Source: Meira nashicola (taxonomy: Eukaryota; Basidiomycota; Exobasidiomycetes; Exobasidiales; Brachybasidiaceae). Taken from it: a stretch of DNA of 64,000 nt. This document shows, piece after piece, positions 57,152 to 64,000 of the stretch; the stretch's first letter is position 1; each line of letters begins with the position of its first letter. Below the pieces are notes generated by a model, which saw only the letters and a list, made by a program, of their open reading frames with translations, was not told the origin of the DNA and searched no databases. The stretch lies in assembly GCA_001600355.1 (NCBI GenBank), contig BCJU01000001.1:2873178-2937177 (forward strand), read 5' to 3'. The position numbers and the translations under genes were made by a program.

Positions 57152-58004
57152 TTTGATTTGATTTTAGGTTGTGATGGGAGAACAACAAGATGGACATACG
57201 AATGAAGTTAAGAAGGCCGCGTTGCTTTGTGTGTGCCCTGTGCGCTGCGCTGCGCAAGTGCAACGCAGCAATCTTTGACGCGCTAGTGTGTATGTGCATG
57301 TGCTTTATTCTATGCTGTGAGGCTTCTGAAACACCCAGTCGGAAGTGCAATTAGAAGAAGTTTAATGACCCCCAGAAATGACTTTGTAGGTTCTTGAACG
57401 GATCTCTTTCCTAATTTGCTCTTTGACAATAACCTCTCTTGCTTTTGTCTCCTTCTCTCTCTTTTTTTTATTCACACATCCACATATCTTCTACCTTTAC
57501 AAAACACCGGCGCAAATAAGCATTTATACACATTTACGCCTTTCATTGCGGGTTGTTTCATATCCTCAAGCAAACGTTCCTTACGCCAATTTCACGCAAG
57601 ATTCTCTCGTAATAATTGATTGGGTATATTCCCTTCATCTGCTCACGCCGTACCAACCCTTTTTCTTTCTTGTTCTAAGTTACGGCGTCATCTTTTTTGG
57701 CAACTTTTTATTCACCTGCTTGCAACTAAATTTCAGCAAAAGGTTAAAGGATTAACACCCATTGGTTTTCATAGCCACTTCAACCTGCATTCATCGTACC
57801 TGATCGACTACTATCACAACAGTCGATACGCTCAACCTTCCGCCAGTAAAAAAGGGCCAAATTGGCGCCTTCTTCTTTCCTCTTTTCTCGCTTCCTCGAG
57901 AAAGTGAGAAAATTTAAGGTACGAATCCCACCTTTCATCATCAGAGCCACTAATTTTGACGTTCCCCTTCGTCATCTTTTCCTTTTCCGGTCATCATCGG
58001 AGAT
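57152..58004. promoter_or_regulatory. divergent region between PUP2 and the ERD1-like gene
   Basis: 853 bp. The 17-mer TGCGCTGCGCTGCGCAA lies at 57241-57257, 90 bp upstream of PUP2. The ERD1 side is strongly pyrimidine-rich for several hundred bases, which creates leaky reading frames at 57416-57907 that open at non-ATG codons and have no family content. Confidence 0.5.
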
Positions 58005-60275
58005 ATGAATGATAACTTTCACCCCAAAAATAGAGCTGACGGAGACAACAAAAGGTTTGCCCAACAATTCGACGAATTAATTGCTCCAAACTACTCGTGG
58101 GATGTCAGCATAGGTTCTTCATCTATATCTTCCCATCAAAGTCAGGCAGGTCCAAAGGAGAAGAAACAAAGAAAGAGAAGGCGAATCTCATTTCAACGTG
58201 AAGATTATATAGAGGAGGAGGAAGAAAAACAGAAATCTAGTATAGAGGGAATATCTGGACAGGTTCCAGAGATGCAAATACGTGGTATGAATGACGAACA
58301 GGATGAGAGAATAGCAAGCCATCTAATCGAGTCACTTCTATCTCGTGTCAGATCTGTTGGAGAAGCGTCAACCGCTCCTGAAAGTGTACATGACTCGTCA
58401 AGAAGAATGGGCAGACAGAAAAGTATAGCACCTCAATGGACATTCAATCCAACAGAAGAATACGATTCGAGATTAAGCAAAAGAGCAAAAGATACACTTC
58501 TTGCACGCTCACCTGCGCCTGTTTCAGTAGATCAAGCGATGAAGATTGTCAGCAGAGATGGAGGCTTTGGTCCAAAAGCTCATATTCAAAGTTCTGATTT
58601 GATGGATGTGTCTTTATCGATCGGAACAGCTGCGTTGGGTGGACTGGCAGCCGATAATGGTTTACCGGTACGGGAGCCTTTTTCAGTATTCTTACCGCCG
58701 CCATTTCGGATAGTGTTTCTTATCGCTTTAGGTTTACTCTGCTGGTCGGCAAATTTGCGTGGATTGAGAAGGCTAGGGTTGGACGCAGAAAGTATGATGT
58801 CTTCCGAAACAAAAGTTCGTGTTCTGCCTCATCATCGAGATCATGGCGAACAATTATATCGTGCACATGCGAGTATACCTGCGAGGGACTTTGTCCGACC
58901 AAGTGCAAGTTCTGCCGCTTTGGTAGGTTCAGCAGATTCTGAGCTAGCAGTCTTTTTTCGTCATCCTGGTCCACAAGAAGCTGCTGCATTTCACTTAGGT
59001 CTTACGTGCTTTGTTTGGGCTTCCCTTTGTTGGGTAACATATCGAGTTTATGCATTCAAAACGATCTTTTATGGTGGTGATCAAATCAATGGTATCTCAA
59101 ATGCGCGTGGACGACATGCTCAGGCTATTCAAGGTATTGCTGTGTTGGGTGTGATTGCTGTAGCATGTTGGCCCGGAGATGTGATGTACAGACCAATGCG
59201 TAAAGCTTTTGGTAGACAAATCTTGTCCATCTGCAAGCTTTCCTTTATGCAACGTATTCACTTCTCCCACGTAGTTCTTGCAGATATTTTGACTTCATAT
59301 GCAAGAGTATATGGAGAATTATGGTTGACAATGTGTTTCTTATGGCCAAAGACGGACACACCAGCATGGTGGAATGGAAAAGGAAGTGTTGCTGTGCCTC
59401 TTTTGGTAAGCTTGCCCTACTTTATTCGTTTTCGTCAATGTTTGAGTGAATACAACGTTTCCACTCCATCAACAAAGGATGGAAAGAGACCTTTAAAGCC
59501 ATTGCTCAACGCTGCTAAATATGCAAGTGCATTTCCAGTGATTTGGTTGAGTGTTTTGCAAGGTGCAAGTATACCCGGCGATGGACATTTCTCAAAAGTA
59601 AACATGTTTTTCTATCTTTGGATAGGCTCAGTGTTTATCAATAGCTTTTATTCGTTCTGGTGGGATGTGACCAACGATTGGGGATTGGAAATGCTAAAAT
59701 GGGAAACGTGGGCTAATACACCTTCTTTAGTCATGCATGGCGTTCGTTCGATTCATCGAAGAAATACATCTGCCATGCCTGCCTATCTATCAACAGCGCG
59801 GAATAGACGAGCTTCCGAGACATCTTCAACGACTATTGTGAATGATTCGGCAAATGGAGTGCCAAATGGAGTACATGATAGAATGTCTCAACACTCTCAT
59901 TCAAGCGATACCTTGCGTCCCAATGACTCAGCTTCAAATTACACTTCTCATTCACGCAAGAAAAGTTACTTTTTGCGTCCACCCGAATACGTAATGCTCT
60001 TTCCGCCAATCGTTTATCAATTAGCAGTAACAAGTGATTTACTTTTGCGATTTGCATGGTCTTTAAAGCTTTCAAGTCATTTGCACCACATTATCGAACT
60101 TGAATCGACTGCTTTTTATCTTGAAGCTTTGGAAATTTTACGTAGATGGGGTTGGTCATACTTGCGTATCGAATGGGAAGCTTGCAAACGACGAACGTGG
60201 GAATCAGAGGGAAGTATGGAAAGTCTTACATTGTCTACTTTACGTTCAGACTCTCATTTGCATCATCGAGATTAG
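58005..60275 (+). CDS. ERD1: EXS-domain membrane protein, ERD1-like
   Basis: Erd1-type EXS proteins are Golgi membrane proteins related to the XPR1/Syg1 phosphate exporters; in yeast Erd1 is needed for ER-protein retention and Golgi phosphate recycling. The 756-residue protein has a basic, Ser-rich N-terminal 220 residues (KEKKQRKRRRISFQRED). The membrane part then runs FRIVFLIALGLLCWSANLRG, AFHLGLTCFVWASLCWVTYR and GIAVLGVIAVACWPGDVMY. The EXS block is SYARVYGELWLTMCF, SLPYFIRFRQCLSEY, LNAAKYASAFPVIWLSVLQG, and SFWWDVTNDWGLEMLKWETW with the hallmark FWWDVTxDWGL. An insert of roughly 100 Ser-rich residues interrupts the domain before PPEYVMLFPPIVYQLAVTSD. The C-terminal WGWSYLRIEWEA also matches EXS proteins. 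No SPX domain, as in Erd1. Single exon. Confidence 0.85.
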   Translation: MNDNFHPKNRADGDNKRFAQQFDELIAPNYSWDVSIGSSSISSHQSQAGPKEKKQRKRRRISFQREDYIEEEEEKQKSSIEGISGQVPEMQIRGMNDEQDERIASHLIESLLSRVRSVGEASTAPESVHDSSRRMGRQKSIAPQWTFNPTEEYDSRLSKRAKDTLLARSPAPVSVDQAMKIVSRDGGFGPKAHIQSSDLMDVSLSIGTAALGGLAADNGLPVREPFSVFLPPPFRIVFLIALGLLCWSANLRGLRRLGLDAESMMSSETKVRVLPHHRDHGEQLYRAHASIPARDFVRPSASSAALVGSADSELAVFFRHPGPQEAAAFHLGLTCFVWASLCWVTYRVYAFKTIFYGGDQINGISNARGRHAQAIQGIAVLGVIAVACWPGDVMYRPMRKAFGRQILSICKLSFMQRIHFSHVVLADILTSYARVYGELWLTMCFLWPKTDTPAWWNGKGSVAVPLLVSLPYFIRFRQCLSEYNVSTPSTKDGKRPLKPLLNAAKYASAFPVIWLSVLQGASIPGDGHFSKVNMFFYLWIGSVFINSFYSFWWDVTNDWGLEMLKWETWANTPSLVMHGVRSIHRRNTSAMPAYLSTARNRRASETSSTTIVNDSANGVPNGVHDRMSQHSHSSDTLRPNDSASNYTSHSRKKSYFLRPPEYVMLFPPIVYQLAVTSDLLLRFAWSLKLSSHLHHIIELESTAFYLEALEILRRWGWSYLRIEWEACKRRTWESEGSMESLTLSTLRSDSHLHHRD

Positions 60276-60422
60276 GATTTTACACCTGTAATATTATATA
60301 CTCGCTCATATTTTCTGCATATCGTGGGTCAGTCTGAATAAGGATTATACATGATTATAAACATTGATTTGAGGAAATTTTTTGAGGGGAAAGAGAAGCA
60401 ATACTGAATTTTGAGAACTTTT

Positions 60423-61262
60423 TCAACCGACCAAAGGAGCACGTTCCTCGTCTGTTGCACGAGCACCGGTGATACGAGAAGAACCCGAAAAAGCGGCAAT
60501 CGTTGCGCGTAAGACAGCGATCAAAGAGATGATAAAGAATGCCAAAGCGGAATAATGGATGAAGTGACCTGAGCGTCCGATCGATTGACGTTGGAAGATT
60601 GCCAAAAGTGACAAACTGATCACTGCAGCACCTACAACATCACCACGACCTGCGAAAACATAAGCTGCTGCCGTACCTTCGAGCAAGAGTAAAGCGATAA
60701 AGACGAAAGCTTTGGTGAACAAGCCAGCTGGATGAGAAGATGCATCTACGCCAAAAGCGGCAAATCCAGCAACGAAGATCAAAACGACAGAGAATCCATG
60801 GAACAAGCTGAATGGAATATGAACAAAGATTGTGTCCAATAAAGTTTTTGGTGGATGATGAATTTTGATAGATCGATAAATGTGGCTCACAGTTGCACCA
60901 ACGAATAAGATTGTTACGAATGCCAAAATGCTTAAAACGAAGCTAAAAGTATGATCATGACTGCTTGAATTGGATAAGCCACCGTAAACTGCTGTCAAAA
61001 TTGCCAACAAAGGGAAACGCCATCCAACGCCTTCGATGATGGTATGATAACCAATTTCAGTGAATTGATAGAATAATAAACCGATCAAAAGTGTATGGAT
61101 GATACCCCAAACACCATAAATCCATGGTTCGGGCGATAAATAGGTATAATGTTGCGGTTCAAAGAAAGGAGGTAAAGCTCCATAACTGTTTGCACCTGTG
61201 AAGAGCAAGAAAGTGACAATATTGATCACTTTGAGCAAGAGATTATCCTTCCAATGAGCCAT
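60423..61262 (-). CDS. multi-pass membrane protein of unknown function
   Basis: From the ATG at 61262 the protein is 279 residues, with about eight hydrophobic segments: LLLKVINIVTFLLFTGANSY, YGVWGIIHTLLIGLLFYQF, LLAILTAVYGGLS, FVLSILAFVTILFVGATVSH, FHGFSVVLIFVAGFAAFGVD, AFVFIALLLLEGTAAAYVF, AAVISLSLLAIFQR and YSALAFFIISLIAVLRATIA. The YLSPEPWIYGVWGIIHTLL phrase recalls the WP.xWGxVWxxLY pattern of TspO-like and related fungal membrane proteins, but the rest is not TspO-like in my reading, so I leave it unnamed. A charged tail (RATDEERAPLVG) ends the protein. An upstream in-frame ATG at 61403 would add 47 non-hydrophobic residues. Convergent with the ERD1-like gene. Confidence 0.75.
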   Translation of the reverse strand: MAHWKDNLLLKVINIVTFLLFTGANSYGALPPFFEPQHYTYLSPEPWIYGVWGIIHTLLIGLLFYQFTEIGYHTIIEGVGWRFPLLAILTAVYGGLSNSSSHDHTFSFVLSILAFVTILFVGATVSHIYRSIKIHHPPKTLLDTIFVHIPFSLFHGFSVVLIFVAGFAAFGVDASSHPAGLFTKAFVFIALLLLEGTAAAYVFAGRGDVVGAAVISLSLLAIFQRQSIGRSGHFIHYSALAFFIISLIAVLRATIAAFSGSSRITGARATDEERAPLVG

Positions 61263-61850
61263 TTTGCGTAGTGGTCTTGAAAGCTTAGTTGTTGAGTTTG
61301 GGCCGTTTGAAAAGAACAAAGAACAGATGATGGTATCGTCAGTCAAGAGAGAAAATTTTATCGCTCTGGTTGAGAATTGCAGCACCCCCAGTTTTCGATC
61401 CATGCGTTCTTTAGTCGAAGCTGAGCATCAACTCTTAAGGGACACATGTATGCATAAAATATGCTTTATACTGGCCAAGTGCATCCCGATCCACATTTCT
61501 AACCAGTAAGCCTCGTACGCATTCATACATTCTCTATTGTATCTAGGCTTAGCGCAAGGCATCAGTACACGAGTGGAGGCTTTTTGCAGGGGCAAGGAGT
61601 GGAACCCTAGGGCTAACTTATTCTTCCAAACGCGTCGATTCATACAGCATATGGCATATCCTTATGGTTGATTTCAGCATTGTATATGGCGATGGCTGCC
61701 CAATTCATGATGGTTTATTGAGTTCATAATCATTATAACGGATGATTCTAGGACATCATCTCATTTCCAGACCAAAAAAAAATCAGAAATGTCGAAATAA
61801 GCTCTGAATCTCGGACTAGGATATCGCTAGCAAAAAATAAAGCAAAAAAT
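61263..61850. other. intergenic region upstream of the membrane-protein gene
   Basis: 588 bp containing the presumed promoter of the membrane-protein gene and, at its far end, the run of T residues (on the minus strand) that follows the tRNA gene and should terminate RNA polymerase III. No other gene is supported. Confidence 0.5.
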
Positions 61851-61957
61851 TGGTCTGAACCGGGATCGAACCGGTGACCTTTCGAGAACATACACTATCA
61901 GAAGAACTGATACTGCACGCTTCAATCGAATGTGACTCCCAACTACACCACCAGACC
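61851..61957 (-). tRNA. tRNA-Phe (GAA) with 33-nt intron
   Basis: Read 5' to 3' on the minus strand, the acceptor GGTCTGG pairs with TCAGACC, and A73 follows. The D arm is GTGTAGTTGGGAG, as in Schizosaccharomyces tRNA-Phe. The anticodon stem TTCGA/TCGAA encloses a loop with GAA at positions 34-36. The variable loop is AGGTC and the T arm is ACCGG TTCGATC CCGGT. The intron (61887-61919) follows position 37, the canonical place, and contains TATCAG-TTCTT-CTGATA, whose loop carries TTC complementary to the anticodon. A T6 run directly downstream is a Pol III terminator. CCA is not encoded beyond chance. Confidence 0.92.
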
Positions 61958-63070
61958 AGCTTCTTATTAGCCCAAACCTCAGACAATACATAATGTGACA
62001 TTTACAAGCGGTAATTTCGATTTCTGCTCACGTTGAACAGTATCGTGCTTTTCTTCCTCTTTGAAGTTCATCTTCCTACAATCTTTGGTTAGGATGATCT
62101 GTCCATACATGATGCAAGAGAATGATACACTCTTTGCTTATCTATCGCGGCCAAAGTATGTAGGTAATCTGACAAGACCCCTTAAAGCATTATCGGGCTT
62201 GACAGGTATGTAGATTGTTGTAAAACTTCAAGCCTGCATTATTCGTAGAAAGATTTGCATTTTCACTTTATCGGAAGTGCAGCGGACAGATAGTCTACGT
62301 ACTGCATAAACACAAAGGGGTAAACGGTACGGCGATTGAAACTTTTGACAGGGTGAACAAACAAACGGGAGGTGGGGTGAGTGTGTACGAATGCACCGCC
62401 TTAAGTCCCTGTTTTTTGAAGTACTGTGAAATATTCGGCCAAGGGACCTTTGCACGCACTAAAACGACTGTTTGAAGGCAAGTGCTTCAATTAGAATATT
62501 TTCTCGTATGACTTTTTCTTATGTAGTACTTCATGCATGCACAACAGCAGAGATTCACGTAAAAGAACAAAAATCTGCCCTTTCAGATCCTCTCTTTGCA
62601 TATGAATCTCCCCCACTTTAGAAGCCTACGGGTTGATCTGTTCGATATTTATATATAGAGGTATGTACCCTGAATTGCATGCATTTTATTAAACAGGTGG
62701 CGTTCCCTAAAGTCCAAAAATCAGGCCAGTTTATATCAGACGTGGTTATTAAGTCCAGGATGGGTTAGCGTAAAATAATTAAAAAGATGCATTCAAGCAG
62801 TGTTCTTCAATGGCGTAAATATTTGATTGTCTGCCGGCGTATGCATATACTTCCCTTTCGGTAACTTTTTTTTTGGTCGAGGTATTAGCTTCTTTGCTTA
62901 ATGTATGTAGACTATATCATGCAAAATCTTTAGACAAAGGCAATAATTATGATTGATATTGAAGATAAGAAAACGTTTTGTTTCTACCACCATCATCCAA
63001 AATTAACAAGATTGATAATTAAGAACACACCTTTTCAATCTTTCACAACATAGAAATAGAACAAAAGAAA
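61958..63070. other. intergenic region between tRNA-Phe and the dehydrogenase gene
   Basis: 1.1 kb of AT-rich DNA with no supported gene. It includes tRNA 5' flank and the promoter of the short-chain dehydrogenase. Confidence 0.5.
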
Positions 63071-64000
63071 ATGCCATCTAATCCACTTCGCAGATATGCC
63101 CATTATGGTAAAGGAGAAAATTGGGCATTAGTAACGGGAGCAACGAATGGAATGGGAGAAGAATTTGCACATCAAATAGCCGGATTAGGATTTAATGTGA
63201 TCGTTCATGGACGTAATGAAACGAAATTAGCTGCTGTTAAATCTTCTATCGAATCTCGTCATTCAGGAATACAAGTTCGTACGATCGCAATAGATGCTTC
63301 ACAATTTCCACCAAAAGTTGGAGAATTTAAATCATTATTTGAAGAATTGAAAATTACCGTTTTAATTAATAATGTAGGAATCGTTTCACAAAATTATCCA
63401 CTTTTAGAAGAAGAAACCGAACAAGAAATTTTGGCACAATTAACAACAAATAACGTATTTCCAACTTTATTGGCTTCTTTAGCTCTACCGCACCTTAAAC
63501 AGAGACAGCCTTCTTTGATGATCAATATGTCTAGTTTAGGTTCTTGGGCTCCTGCACCTTAGTGAGTATTTTTTGTGTGGAAAAGAAGATGAATAATTTT
63601 GACTGATTCCCCTCCCAATTACATACAGCCTTTCACCTTATAGCGGAGCAAAAGCATACAATATGTATTTCTCCAGAGCTCTTTATAACGAGATGGCATG
63701 TGAAAAAGAACAAGTTGATATCGTTTGTCTTGCGCCCGGACAAGTGGTAAGCGGAATGAATGAAGGACCTCCAACGACGATGGTGAGTAAAATATTGAAG
63801 ATGAAGAGTAAATTTTGTTCTTTTTAGCTGATCTTTCTCTCTTTCCCTCTCTCTCAGATGCCATTAGCAGAAAAATGGGTAGCAAAAGCATTATCTTCAG
63901 TAGCACCTGGATTCTTTTCAAAACGACCTGCACCAGTTATTGTACCTTGGGGACCGCACGCTTGGGGTGTTAAAGCTATGGAATGGATGACAAGAAGTAT
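63071..64000 (+). CDS. short-chain dehydrogenase/reductase, HSD17B12/3-ketoacyl-CoA reductase-like (partial, runs off window)
   Basis: A classical SDR cut by the window end. Exons are 63071-63561, 63629-63782 and 63858 onward; introns of 67 and 75 nt are in phases 2 and 0. About 262 residues are visible. ALVTGATNGMGEEFAHQIAG is the NAD(P)-binding TGxxxGxG glycine motif, IVHGRNETKL the second strand, and LINNVG the NNxG motif. MINMSSLGSW holds the catalytic Ser, and YSGAKAYNMYF the YxxxK catalytic pair, followed by VCLAPGQVVSGMN. The sequence around LPHLKQRQPSLMINMSS and the PGQV..GMN end resemble the 17-beta-hydroxysteroid/very-long-chain 3-ketoacyl-CoA reductases, but the usual N-terminal membrane helix is absent, so a soluble or differently anchored relative is likely. 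The third exon ends the window in frame. Confidence 0.82.

Noticed and set aside
57416..57907. Hydrophobic ORFs before the ERD1-like gene
   Set aside because: They arise from pyrimidine-rich leader DNA, open at non-ATG codons and look like leader sequence rather than protein.
1..64000. Transposons, CRISPR arrays, viral genes or a biosynthetic cluster
   Set aside because: No transposase, reverse transcriptase, integrase, regularly spaced repeats, capsid or polymerase, or polyketide/peptide synthetase sequences were seen; the only repeat of note is the 43-bp foldback.

Overview
This is a stretch of nuclear DNA from a fungus, most likely a basidiomycete and perhaps a smut-like yeast lineage (Ustilaginomycotina); that placement is an inference. 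It rests on an AT-rich sequence, short spliceosomal introns of 63-95 nt with GTRAGT-type donors and frequent CTGAC/CTAAC-like branch points, many large intronless genes for serine-rich disordered proteins, and a full set of eukaryotic housekeeping genes. I see no transposon ORF, CRISPR array, phage, rRNA gene or biosynthetic gene cluster. About 30 protein genes and one intron-containing tRNA gene can be supported.

Layout. 1-10 kb: a TUG/ASPL-type UBX protein (+), an Ivy1-like BAR-domain protein (-), TIP41 (+) and histone acetyltransferase HAT1 (-). 10-20 kb: C-4 methylsterol oxidase ERG25 (+), mitochondrial import receptor TOM22 (+), the rRNA-processing factor UTP23 (-), a 2.4-kb gene-free region, and a 916-residue disordered protein (+). 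20-29 kb: V-ATPase subunit F (-), an NME6-type nucleoside diphosphate kinase (+) preceded by a perfect 43-bp inverted repeat, a Tvp38-type Golgi membrane protein with very long tails (+), mitochondrial ribosomal protein uL13m (+) and proteasome alpha4 (-). 29-40 kb: spindle checkpoint MAD1 (-) divergent from CTK3 (+), two large disordered proteins (+), proteasome beta2 (-). 40-47 kb: an NAA38-like LSm protein (+), a TMEM53/DUF829 protein (-), cytosolic L-asparaginase with C-terminal ankyrin repeats (+), VAC8 (-). 47-64 kb: CAND1 (-), a small SRPBCC-like protein (+), an MCH1-like MFS transporter (-), a tail-anchored FHA protein (+), proteasome alpha5 (-), ERD1-like EXS protein (+), a multi-pass membrane protein (-), tRNA-Phe (-), and a short-chain dehydrogenase cut by the window end (+).

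The genes do not form one pathway. Loose themes are protein turnover (three 20S proteasome subunits, CAND1, a UBX adaptor), the endomembrane system and vacuole (V-ATPase F, VAC8, TVP38, ERD1, Ivy1-like) and TOR/nutrient functions (TIP41, Ivy1-like, VAC8). Strands alternate often, giving many divergent promoters and tightly spaced convergent 3' ends. Several genes have their introns close to the stop codon.

I found no convincing undescribed multi-gene system. The most unusual DNA feature is the 43-bp inverted repeat directly upstream of the NME6-type gene. The most interesting protein-level observations are unusual architectures: a UBX protein without the TUG ubiquitin-like domain, an Ivy1-like protein with a CGCWNC knuckle, a V-ATPase F subunit with a Gly-rich insert, and disordered proteins carrying candidate PP1-docking, ubiquitin-binding and COPI-type motifs. 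Product calls come from sequence motifs read by eye; start codons were chosen as the first ATG consistent with the family.
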